DNA of 64,000 nt from Streptomyces avicenniae (lineage in GTDB: Bacteria; Actinomycetota; Actinomycetes; Streptomycetales; Streptomycetaceae): contig NZ_JOEK01000006.1 of assembly GCF_000719135.1 (NCBI RefSeq), positions 124,001-188,000 of the forward strand. Direction: 5' to 3'. Made by a program: the position numbers and the translations under genes. The notes under the pieces are model-generated. The model ran no database searches. It was not told where the DNA came from and worked only from the letters and a program-made list of their open reading frames with translations. Within the stretch, counting starts at the first letter, position 1. Each line of letters begins with the position of its first letter. Of the stretch, positions 25,925-32,610 are shown piece by piece.

Positions 25925-26491
25925 ATGAACGAGCGACAGCAGGCCAGGCGGCCCGGCGGGCGCAGCGCCCGCGTCGGCGCGGAGGTGCACCAGGCCGTTA
26001 CCGACCTGATCAGCGAGCGCGGCTACGGCAACTTCACCGTCGGCGAGGTCTCAGCACGTGCGGGCGTGGCCGACAGCAGCATCTACCGCCGGTGGGGCAG
26101 CCTGGAAACACTGCTCACCGATGTGGCGCTCACCCGTCTCAATGCGCAGTCACCGATGCCCGACACCGGGAGCCTGGCCGGCGACCTGCGCACTTACGCG
26201 GCCAACGTGGCCCGCGAGATCACCGGACCCGACGGCCTGGCGGTGGTGCGCCTGGCCGTCGCCCTGTCCAGCAGCGGTCAGCAGGGCCTGCAGGCCGGTG
26301 ACGAGCTCCGCGCCGTACGCATGCGGCAACTCCAGGCCATGCTCGATCGCGCCCGCGAACGCGGCGAACACCCACCCGACGCGTTCAGCGTGCTGGACCA
26401 CATCCTGGCCCCGATGTACATCCGCGTCCTGTTCGGCATGGTCCCGCTCGCCCCGGACTACGTCGATGGGCTGGTCGATCGATTGCTGTGA
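25925..26491 (+). CDS. TetR/AcrR transcriptional regulator
   Basis: A 188-residue regulator with an N-terminal helix-turn-helix (VHQAVTDLISERGYGNFTVG, then EVSARAGVADSSIYRRWGS, about 22-62). The C-terminal TetR_C-type domain ends ILAPMYIRVLFGMVPLAPDY. ATG 25925 follows GGGAGG. Likely local repressor of the divergent MFS exporter. After its stop the same frame continues into a CGNR fragment. Confidence 0.9.
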   Translation: MNERQQARRPGGRSARVGAEVHQAVTDLISERGYGNFTVGEVSARAGVADSSIYRRWGSLETLLTDVALTRLNAQSPMPDTGSLAGDLRTYAANVAREITGPDGLAVVRLAVALSSSGQQGLQAGDELRAVRMRQLQAMLDRARERGEHPPDAFSVLDHILAPMYIRVLFGMVPLAPDYVDGLVDRLL

Positions 26492-26683
26492 CCCCGACCC
26501 GGTCCCGCGGGGTCGGCCCTCGGCAGCAGGCCGGGGCAACAGCTTGTCGAGGCCGCCGGGGGCTTCCACCTCGTCCACGTTGACATCTCACGCCCCGGCC
26601 GCCGCGGCTGGTGCTCCATGGAACACTGCGGCAACCGCCACAAGGTCAGGGCGCCGCGCGCCCGCCACTCCGAGGAAGGATGA
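26492..26683 (+). pseudogene. CGNR zinc-finger (ABATE-type) protein fragment
   Basis: The frame encodes LVEAAGGFHLVHVDISRPGR followed by RGWCSMEHCGNRHKVRAPRA and a stop at 26681-26683. The Cys-x4-Cys-Gly-Asn-Arg motif is the hallmark of CGNR zinc fingers, which end regulators carrying an N-terminal ABATE domain. The ABATE part and a start codon are absent, so only about 55 C-terminal residues remain. Its stop overlaps the ATG of the next gene (ATGA), so it was probably once co-translated with it. Confidence 0.65.
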
Positions 26684-27084
26684 CTGTCGTGCCCAGAGGA
26701 CTCACCAAGGACGCCGGCTGGCAGATCGGCGTGTCCCGCACCCTGCCCCATCCCGCACTTCTCGTGTGGGACTTCGTGAGCAGCCCCGAGGGCATCGCCC
26801 TGTGGCTCGGCACCGGCGCGGTCCTCACCCCGGAACGCGGCGCCCCCTACCGGACGACCGAAGGAGTGGCGGGCGAGGTGCGCAGCCACCGCCCCATGGA
26901 CCGCATCCGCGTCACCCACGGCACCACCACGGTCCAGGTCGCCCTCGCCCCTACGGCCGACGGAGCCCGGACGACGCTCCGCTTCCACCAGGAGCACCTG
27001 GCAAGCGCTGAAGAGCGCGAACGGCAACGGGCGCACTGGCAACACGTGATGGACCAGGTCGCCGGCGCCCTCGACCGGCAGTGA
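26680..27084 (+). CDS. SRPBCC (AHSA1-like) family protein
   Basis: A 134-residue START-like protein: WQIGVSRTLPHPALLVWDFV, then ALWLGTGAVL, a central beta region VTHGTTTVQVALAP and a C-terminal helix ERERQRAHWQHVMDQVAGAL. This is the AHSA1 (activator of Hsp90 homologue 1-like) type, common next to regulators; its function is unknown. ATG 26680 has GAGGAAGG directly upstream and overlaps the stop of the CGNR fragment. It belongs to the scarred island. Confidence 0.75.
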   Translation: MTVVPRGLTKDAGWQIGVSRTLPHPALLVWDFVSSPEGIALWLGTGAVLTPERGAPYRTTEGVAGEVRSHRPMDRIRVTHGTTTVQVALAPTADGARTTLRFHQEHLASAEERERQRAHWQHVMDQVAGALDRQ

Positions 27085-27243
27085 CGACGGCGCGCGACAC
27101 CTGACCGGAGACGACGCCTCCGGACTCACCGCGCTCGCCGACCGGCTCGGGCCTGGAGATGCTCCCCGGGCCCGGCAAGGCCGCTGTTCGCGGTCTTCGC
27201 CGAGAGGGCGGAGATCGAGACGCTGCTCGGCCGCGTGGCCTGA
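27085..27243 (+). pseudogene. Chimeric scar: resolvase fragment joined to an aldo/keto reductase 3' end
   Basis: The stretch reads GDDASGLTALADRL, then (in another frame) LEMLPGPG, then LFAVFAER. These are three successive pieces of the same resolvase block seen at 22160-22464. At 27207 it passes into 21 bases identical to the end of the aldo/keto reductase gene (19813-19833), coding AEIETLL, then GRVA and a stop. I read it as the right-hand junction of the island. Confidence 0.55.
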
Positions 27244-27253
27244 CCGCACGGCA

Positions 27254-27284
27254 GGGGGCCGCCGCCGAGGACGCGGCGGCCCCC
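27254..27284 (-). terminator. Hairpin terminator of the DUF5753-DUF397 pair
   Basis: GGGGGCCGCCGC (27254-27265) and GCGGCGGCCCCC (27273-27284) form a perfect 12-bp stem with a seven-base loop, immediately after the DUF397 stop codon. Confidence 0.65.
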
Positions 27285-27288
27285 TCCG

Positions 27289-27507
27289 TCAGGCGTCGGC
27301 GGGGAACCCGCCGTCGCGGACCACGGCGACGAACGACGCCCACCCGGGCGCGGCGAAGCGGAGAACAGGGCCGTCAGGGGATTTGCCGTCCCGGACCGGG
27401 ACCACACCGGCGAAGTCGCCGGACGTCTCCAGGCAGTCGCCCTGCGCTCCGCTGTAGGAGCTCTTACGCCAGGCGGCGCGGGAGGTATCGGCGGGGAAGT
27501 CCTGCAT
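27289..27507 (-). CDS. DUF397 domain protein
   Basis: A 72-residue protein of the DUF397 family (WRKSSYSGAQGDCLETSGDF, then PDGPVLRFAAPGWASFVAVV). These are small partners of DUF5753 helix-turn-helix proteins in Streptomyces, some affecting differentiation and antibiotic production. ATG 27507 overlaps the upstream stop as TGATG, implying translational coupling; GTG 27510 is one codon further out. A terminator follows. The family probably forms a regulator/partner pair, with molecular role unknown. Confidence 0.9.
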   Translation of the reverse strand: MQDFPADTSRAAWRKSSYSGAQGDCLETSGDFAGVVPVRDGKSPDGPVLRFAAPGWASFVAVVRDGGFPADA

Positions 27508-28370
27508 CACCTATCGTCCTTAAGAACGCGCGAGATACGGTCCCGCGATTGTCGCACCCCGAGTGCGTCTGCTCTCAAGTGCTCGAAATGGTCGTCGTAG
27601 ATCGCCCGGTCCTGGGCGCGCTCCAGGTAGTGGCTCCCGGCCTGCCCCTCGATGTACACGACGTCCAGGTCGCTGCGGATCGGAAAGCCGTAGATCACGA
27701 ACGCGCCCAGCATCCCCAGGTGCGCGCCCGCGTCGAACGGGATCACCTGCACCGTGATGTTCGGCCGCTCGGAGATCTCCAGGAGCGTCTGGAGCTGCCT
27801 CTTCATGACGGCCCCGCCGCCGACGGCGCGCCGGATCGCCGCCTCGTCCACGATCGCCCGGAGCGTCACCGGGTCCTCGCGGGAGAGCGCTTGGTTCTGC
27901 CGCTGGAGCTTCACATCGACGAGTGCGTTCACGGCCTCGGGGCTGCTGCCTGGCTGAAGGGCCCGCGTGACGGCTCGCGCGTAGTCAGGTGTCTGCAACA
28001 GCCCCGGGATCAGCGCAAGTTGGTAGCTCCTTACCGAGCTGGCCTCCGACTCGAACGCGATCAGGTCGGTGTACTGGCGCGTGAGGACATCGCTGTACGG
28101 CCGCCACCACGTGCGCCGCTTCCCCTGCCGGGCGAACCCCTCCAAGGCGTCGCGGGTCTCCGCGTCGTCCTCCGGAACCCCGTAGAAGTCCAGGAGCGCC
28201 CGCACATCCTGCCCGGTCAGGCCGCTGCGGCCCGCCTCGATCCGCGTCATCTTCGACGGGTGCCACCCCATGGCCTCCGCCGTCGCCTCGGACGTGAGTG
28301 CGGCGGCCTCCCGGCGACCGCGCAACTCCAGGCCGAGCAGCCGACGCGTCACCGTCGGTTCCGCTGCCAA
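27507..28370 (-). CDS. XRE helix-turn-helix regulator with DUF5753 domain
   Basis: A 287-residue regulator. An XRE-type DNA-binding domain (LGLELRGRREAAALTSEATA, then MGWHPSKMTRIEAGRSGL, about 12-65) is followed by the DUF5753 domain, whose blocks are SYQLALIPGLLQTPDYARAV, ITVQVIPFDAGAHLGMLGAF and VVYIEGQAGSHYLE. TTG 28370 follows GGAGGTG with ideal spacing, and the N-terminal match to the family starts there. Streptomyces carry many such pairs. A 16-bp palindrome at 28446-28461 in the upstream gap is the probable operator. Confidence 0.9.
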   Translation of the reverse strand: MAAEPTVTRRLLGLELRGRREAAALTSEATAEAMGWHPSKMTRIEAGRSGLTGQDVRALLDFYGVPEDDAETRDALEGFARQGKRRTWWRPYSDVLTRQYTDLIAFESEASSVRSYQLALIPGLLQTPDYARAVTRALQPGSSPEAVNALVDVKLQRQNQALSREDPVTLRAIVDEAAIRRAVGGGAVMKRQLQTLLEISERPNITVQVIPFDAGAHLGMLGAFVIYGFPIRSDLDVVYIEGQAGSHYLERAQDRAIYDDHFEHLRADALGVRQSRDRISRVLKDDR

Positions 28371-28445
28371 CGTGTCACCTCCCTTGCTCCCACGGTGGTC
28401 ACAGTATGTCGCTCTCCGCCGGGGCCTCCCCACCCGCCCCCTCCT

Positions 28446-28461
28446 AAGTGCAATTGCACTT
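28446..28461. promoter_or_regulatory. 16-bp perfect palindrome (probable operator)
   Basis: AAGTGCAATTGCACTT is fully self-complementary and lies between the divergent DUF5753 regulator and the gene at 28508. A further half-site (GCAAGTG) follows at 28464-28470. It is a strong candidate for autoregulation by the XRE protein. Confidence 0.6.
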
Positions 28462-28507
28462 GGCAAGTGATGGTTGCGCTACTCTCAGGCGGGGGAGCAT
28501 CCGGGGG

Positions 28508-28906
28508 ATGAGCCGTCCGACATGGCTCACGGGCGAGGAAAGAGGCAGGACAGTGGACGAGTTGACGAAGACGCGCGTGCGGGCGTGCGGTGGCTGGACG
28601 TACGCACCGGCACGGCTGGGCGCGCTGCTCGGCGAGCACGCGGAGGAGTTGCGGCCGGGGGTGGTGCGCTGTGAGCTGGGGGCGCACGGGGAAGGGCCGC
28701 ACCACGTGTACGTGGCGGACCTCGACGGGCGGCACACGGGTTCCATCTGGGCGACCTGGCAGGCGGGGCAGCTGCTGGGCGTGACGGTCCTGCTCGACTG
28801 CCCCTGCCGCAACGGGGAACCGGGGCCGCAGGAGGAGGTCTGCTGCTTCTTCGCCGGGCACGGCGGCCCCTGCTCCTGGGACGTGGCCGACGGGCAGCCC
28901 GCCTGA
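28508..28906 (+). CDS. Cysteine-containing hypothetical protein divergent from the DUF5753 gene
   Basis: A 132-residue protein without recognised domain. The C-terminal half has a conserved-looking Cys pattern (LDCPCRNGEPGPQEEVCCFF, then GHGGPCSWD), five cysteines in 35 residues that could bind metal or form disulphides. ATG 28508 (MSRPTWLTGEERG) has GGGGGAG upstream. GTG 28553 (VDELTKTRVRACGGW), with GGCAGG close by, is an equally possible start. It shares its promoter region and the palindrome with the XRE regulator, so it may be its target. Confidence 0.6.
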   Translation: MSRPTWLTGEERGRTVDELTKTRVRACGGWTYAPARLGALLGEHAEELRPGVVRCELGAHGEGPHHVYVADLDGRHTGSIWATWQAGQLLGVTVLLDCPCRNGEPGPQEEVCCFFAGHGGPCSWDVADGQPA

Positions 28907-28960
28907 CGACACCCCCTGGGCCACGACGGGATCACCGCTCCGCGGCCGGGAACGGCGGGG

Positions 28961-29734
28961 TCAGATCCGGGAGTTGCGCAGCGACTGCCAGACGGCTCCG
29001 GCCAGCGCCCGTGTCGCGCGGGGGACGGACAGGCCCTCCTGGTCGCGGTAGAGCGTCCAGTTGTACTGGACGAGCGACATCTTGTTGGAGGACAGCGAGC
29101 CCGCCTGGTGGGCCCGGTACACCGCGAGGGGTTCGGCGAGGCCCCGGGCGTCGTGGCCGTCGCGCATGATGGACAGCCACAGGGCGTAGTCCTGCCGCTT
29201 CAGCATCTCGGGCATCAGCCGCGTGCCGAGGACCGTCCGGTCGTACATGGCGGTGAGCGCGCCGATGTGGTCACGGACCAGCATCGCGCGGTAGTCCACG
29301 TGTTCACGCGCGTGGATCACGCGGCCGTTGGGGACGAACTCGGTGCTCTCGCCGTCGTGTTCGGCGTCCATCTTGTAGTAGGACGTGAACGTCAGCGGGG
29401 CGTCACCTGCCGCGGCGAACGCGAGCTGCCGCTCGGTCTTCTCCGGGAGCCACATGTCGTCGCTGTCGAGGAACGCGACGTAGTCGCCCCGCGCCCGTTC
29501 GATGGCGAGGTTCCGGGCCCGCCCGGCGCCGCCCCGCTCGGGGGCCGACCTCGGCAGGACGCGTTCGTCCTGCCGCGCGAGGTCCGTGAGCAGGTCCATG
29601 GAGCCGTCGGAGGACTTGTCGTCGGTGACCAGCAGTTCCAGGTCACCGTGGGTCTGCGTGAGCACCGACCGGATCGAGGCGCCGAGAGTGGCCGCCGAGT
29701 TGTAGACGGGCATCACGACAGACACCAGGGGCAC
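28961..29734 (-). CDS. Glycosyltransferase family 2
   Basis: A 257-residue cytosolic GT-A-fold glycosyltransferase: VSVVMPVYNSAATLGASIRS, LLVTDDKSSDGS (nucleotide-sugar site) and the DxD-type metal motif in YVAFLDSDDMWLPEK. C-terminal acceptor blocks include QDYALWLSIMRDG and LAVYRAHQAGSLS. It resembles TuaG/WcaA-like enzymes that extend surface glycans. It stands alone, 14 kb from the polysaccharide region at 42.8-50.7 kb, to which it could contribute. Confidence 0.88.
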   Translation of the reverse strand: MPLVSVVMPVYNSAATLGASIRSVLTQTHGDLELLVTDDKSSDGSMDLLTDLARQDERVLPRSAPERGGAGRARNLAIERARGDYVAFLDSDDMWLPEKTERQLAFAAAGDAPLTFTSYYKMDAEHDGESTEFVPNGRVIHAREHVDYRAMLVRDHIGALTAMYDRTVLGTRLMPEMLKRQDYALWLSIMRDGHDARGLAEPLAVYRAHQAGSLSSNKMSLVQYNWTLYRDQEGLSVPRATRALAGAVWQSLRNSRI

Positions 29735-29842
29735 GGGGCTTCTCCTTGCCGGACCAGCGACGACGGTTCGTTCGATCGGCGCAAGTGTAGTGGCGGTCGC
29801 CCGGGGCGCCGCCGCCTGACCTCGCCTTGCAGGGAATATGCA

Positions 29843-29853
29843 GATCGGTCTAC
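29843..29853. promoter_or_regulatory. TetR operator copy 1 (before tetR 29863)
   Basis: GATCGGTCTAC at 29843-29853, preceded by ATATGCA. It is the exact reverse complement of GTAGACCGATC at 30469-30479. It lies ten bases before the TetR start, and the shared flanking ATATG supports a common binding site. Confidence 0.65.
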
Positions 29854-29862
29854 TGTCGCGTC

Positions 29863-30420
29863 ATGGGACAGAAGGGCACCGAGACGCGGAACCGGCTGCT
29901 GGACGCGACACGGGAACTGGTCGAGACGGGCGGGTACGCGGGCGCCGGGCTGAACCAGGTGGTCGCGGTGAGCGGGGCGCCGCGCGGTTCGCTGTACTTC
30001 CACTTCCCCGGCGGCAAGGACCAGTTGGTCGGCGAAACCCTCCGGCGGGCCGGGCGGGCGATCGACGGCGACCTCGCGGAGCTGGCCGCCGCGAGCGCGT
30101 CGGCGGAGGAGTTCGTCACCGGCGTGCTGCGGCACCTCGGCGACCAGCTGGAGGCGTCGGGCTGGCGCCGGGGGTGCCCGGTGGCCACCGTCGCGCTGGA
30201 GACCGCCGCCACCAGCGATCCGCTGCACGCGGCGTGCTCCGACGTCTACGCGTCCTGGGAGGCGACGCTGCGCGCGCGGCTCGCGGACCGCGCGGACGCG
30301 GACGACCTCGCCCTCACGGTCCTGGCGCTGGTGGAGGGGGCGCTGCTGCTGGCGCGGGCGCATCGCAGCCGCGCGCCGCTGGACGCCGTCGCCCGCCGGA
30401 TCGGCGCCCTGCTCGCCTGA
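29863..30420 (+). CDS. TetR/AcrR regulator of the SDR-hydrolase fusion gene
   Basis: A 185-residue regulator: GQKGTETRNRLLDATRELVE and LNQVVAVSGAPRGSLYFHFP form the helix-turn-helix (about 2-52). GGKDQLVGETLRRAGRAIDG and the cysteine-bearing GWRRGCPVATVALETAATSD belong to the LmrA/YxaF-like C-terminal domain. ATG 29863 is the start matching the family. An 11-bp operator lies just before it and its inverse before the next gene, so it probably represses itself and the fusion gene. Confidence 0.9.
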   Translation: MGQKGTETRNRLLDATRELVETGGYAGAGLNQVVAVSGAPRGSLYFHFPGGKDQLVGETLRRAGRAIDGDLAELAAASASAEEFVTGVLRHLGDQLEASGWRRGCPVATVALETAATSDPLHAACSDVYASWEATLRARLADRADADDLALTVLALVEGALLLARAHRSRAPLDAVARRIGALLA

Positions 30421-30468
30421 CCCACGGCCCGCCGCGACCGGCGGGCCGTTCCCTCGTCCGAAAAATAT

Positions 30469-30479
30469 GTAGACCGATC
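30469..30479. promoter_or_regulatory. TetR operator copy 2 (before the fusion gene)
   Basis: GTAGACCGATC at 30469-30479, preceded by AATAT, lies 14 bases before the fusion gene ATG. It is the exact inverse of the site at 29843-29853. It would overlap the start point of a separate promoter for the fusion gene. Confidence 0.65.
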
Positions 30480-30493
30480 CAGTGAGGATTCCC

Positions 30494-32155
30494 ATGGACG
30501 CGCTCGTCTTCGGCGCCACCGGCTTCGTCGGCCGCTCCCTCGTCGCCGAACTGCTCACGCGAGGACGGCGGGTGACGGCCGCCGTGCGCACCGACACCCT
30601 CACGCCCTGGCTCGCCGCCCAGGGCGTGGACCCCGGCGGCCTCGACGTCGTCACCGCCGACATCACCCGCCCGCTCACCGGGCTGCCCGCGGCGCGCGAC
30701 GTCTACAACACCGCAGCCCGCTACGCCTTCGGCCTCGGCATGCGGGAGGCGCGGGCGGCGAACGTCACCGGCGCCCTCCACGTGCTCGAATGGGCCGCCG
30801 GGCTGCCGGAGTTGCGGCGCCTGGTGCACCTCAGCGGCTACCGGGTGGCCGCCGCCGAGGCCACGCCCGACTACGCCGCGCTCGGCGCGTACGAGGCGTC
30901 GAAGGTGGAGGGGCATCACGCGGTCGTGGCGCGGGCGCGCGAGCTGGGGGTGCCGCTGAACGTCGTCAATCCCAGCAGCGTGATCGGGCCAGGCCAGTAC
31001 ATCGGCCTGGCCTCGCTCGTCCAGGACCTGTGGCGCGGACGGCTGCCCGCGCTGCCGGGCGGGCCCGACACGTTCGTGCCGATCGTGACCGTCGGCCACC
31101 TCGCGCGGTTCCTGGCCGAGGTGCCCGCGTCGCCCGCCGGGGTCGATCACTGGGTGCTGGACGACGCCACGCCCCCGCTGCCCGAGCTGATCCGCGCGCT
31201 CGCCGCGCACCTCGGCGTCCGGGCGCCACGGCGGACGGTGCCCGTGGGCCTGCTGCGGCGGCTGCCGAGCAGGCTGACCGGCGCCGACCCCGAGACGCTG
31301 TCGTTCCTCTCCACCGACCGCTACCCGACCGCGTCCGCCCGCGCCCTCGCGGAGAGCGCCGGTCTGGAGATGCCCCCGGCCGCCGACGCCCTGCGCGCCT
31401 GGGCCGACGACCTGGTGGCGGCCCGGTTCGGCGCCGCGCCCGCCCGGCAGGGCCCGCACGGCTTCCACGCCGTCGCGGGCAGCCGCACGTGGGTGGCCGG
31501 TGAGCGGCGGAGCCCGTCGCACGTCCTGCTGCACGGGCTGCCGATGAACGCCGACCTGTGGGCACCCCTCGCCGCCCGGCTCCCCGGCCCCACGCTGGCC
31601 GCCGACCTGCCGGGCCTCGGCCGCTCCTCCCCCACGGAACGGTCCACCGCCACGTGGCTGGCCGAGCTGCTTGAGCCCGTACGGACCCGGCCGACGCTGG
31701 TCGCGCACTCCTTCGCCTGCGTGCCCGCGCTGCGCTTCGCCACCGAACACCCGGACCGGATCGGGGGCCTCGTCCTCGTCGCCCCGGCGTTCCTCCAGGC
31801 GCCGGGGCCCAGGCCGCCCGCCGCGGCGGTGCTGCGCCGGGTGTCCGCCGCGCGGCTGGCCAGGACGCTCGGCGTGCCGGAGGGGCCCGAGGTGGACAGC
31901 GCCGTGGCCGACCTGCGGCGCCCCGGGGTGGCGCGCCGGACGGTCGCGGCGCTGCGGGCGGGCGGCGCGGAGCGGCAGCGGGCGCGGGAGCTGCTGGACG
32001 GCGTACGCGTGCCGGTGCTGATCGTCGCGGGCTCGGCCGACCCGCTGACCGAGGCCGTCCGCCACCCGGTGGCCGTGATACCCGGGGCCGGGCACTACCC
32101 GCAGCTGACGCATCCGGCCGACGTCGCGCGGCATCTGGCCGACGCTGAACGCTAG
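30494..32155 (+). CDS. Fusion protein: extended SDR (epimerase-like) plus alpha/beta hydrolase
   Basis: A 553-residue two-domain protein. Residues 1-310 are an extended short-chain dehydrogenase: MDALVFGATGFVGRSLVAEL (GATGFVG loop), catalytic pair Tyr133/Lys137 in AYEASKVEGHH, and VVNPSSVIGPGQYIG. Residues about 320-553 are an alpha/beta hydrolase: HVLLHGLPMNADLWAPLAAR (oxyanion HG), a nucleophile elbow TLVAHSFACVPAL with Ser406, VLIVAGSADPLTEAV and IPGAGHYPQLTHP for Asp and His. The elbow is AHSFA instead of GxSxG. The fusion suggests consecutive redox and hydrolysis steps on one substrate; the substrate is unknown. ATG 30494 follows GTGAGGA. A TetR operator lies just upstream. Confidence 0.85.
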   Translation: MDALVFGATGFVGRSLVAELLTRGRRVTAAVRTDTLTPWLAAQGVDPGGLDVVTADITRPLTGLPAARDVYNTAARYAFGLGMREARAANVTGALHVLEWAAGLPELRRLVHLSGYRVAAAEATPDYAALGAYEASKVEGHHAVVARARELGVPLNVVNPSSVIGPGQYIGLASLVQDLWRGRLPALPGGPDTFVPIVTVGHLARFLAEVPASPAGVDHWVLDDATPPLPELIRALAAHLGVRAPRRTVPVGLLRRLPSRLTGADPETLSFLSTDRYPTASARALAESAGLEMPPAADALRAWADDLVAARFGAAPARQGPHGFHAVAGSRTWVAGERRSPSHVLLHGLPMNADLWAPLAARLPGPTLAADLPGLGRSSPTERSTATWLAELLEPVRTRPTLVAHSFACVPALRFATEHPDRIGGLVLVAPAFLQAPGPRPPAAAVLRRVSAARLARTLGVPEGPEVDSAVADLRRPGVARRTVAALRAGGAERQRARELLDGVRVPVLIVAGSADPLTEAVRHPVAVIPGAGHYPQLTHPADVARHLADAER

Positions 32156-32454
32156 TCGGGCTGCGCGAGGACCAGGTCGAGCAGGCCGGGGAAGCGGGCG
32201 TCGAGGTCGGCGCGGCGCAGCGTGAGGTAGAGGCGGCGCCCCTCGGGCCGCTGGCGGATCACGCCGCTCTCGCGCAGCGCGCGCCAGTGGTGGGTGAGGG
32301 AGGAGCGGGGCAGGTCGGGGACCAGCTCGCCACAGTACGTCTCCTCGCCGGTCGCGAGGGCGCGGACGACGGCGAGCCTGACGGGGTGCCCGAGGGCCGC
32401 GAGCACGTGGACCAGGTCGAGCTGGTCGGTGTCCGGGTGGTGGAGGACGGCCAT
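32152..32454 (-). CDS. ArsR-family helix-turn-helix regulator
   Basis: A 100-residue winged-helix protein: LVHVLAALGHPVRLAVVRAL, ELVPDLPRSSLTHHWRALRE and SGVIRQRPEGRRLYLTLRRA are the successive ArsR/SmtB elements. There are no metal-binding Cys-Val-Cys motifs. One Cys (YCGELVPDL) lies in the alpha-3 region, so redox or organic ligands are more likely than metals. It is divergent from the hydrolase gene, with a 13-bp inverted operator between. Its stop codon overlaps that of the fusion gene from the opposite strand (CTAG at 32152-32155). Confidence 0.88.
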   Translation of the reverse strand: MAVLHHPDTDQLDLVHVLAALGHPVRLAVVRALATGEETYCGELVPDLPRSSLTHHWRALRESGVIRQRPEGRRLYLTLRRADLDARFPGLLDLVLAQPD

Positions 32455-32508
32455 GCCCCCACTGTACGGATTTCGCGTAGGGAGTGACCCGGCGGCGTCG
32501 GCGGGCGG

Positions 32509-32578
32509 TTGACAGGACCGGTACGACCGTACGAAAGTATCGTACAGATCGACCGTTCGATCATCTCGTACGGTCGTA
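32509..32578. promoter_or_regulatory. Promoter and inverted operators between ArsR gene and hydrolase
   Basis: TTGACA (32509-32514) is a consensus -35 for the hydrolase gene. TACGACCGTACGA (32522-32534) and TCGTACGGTCGTA (32566-32578) are perfect 13-bp complements flanking further partial sites (ATCGTACAG, GACCGTTCGATC). The ArsR protein is the expected binder. Confidence 0.6.
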
Positions 32579-32610
32579 ACGACACCCCGCCCCCGACCCG
32601 AGGACCGGCC

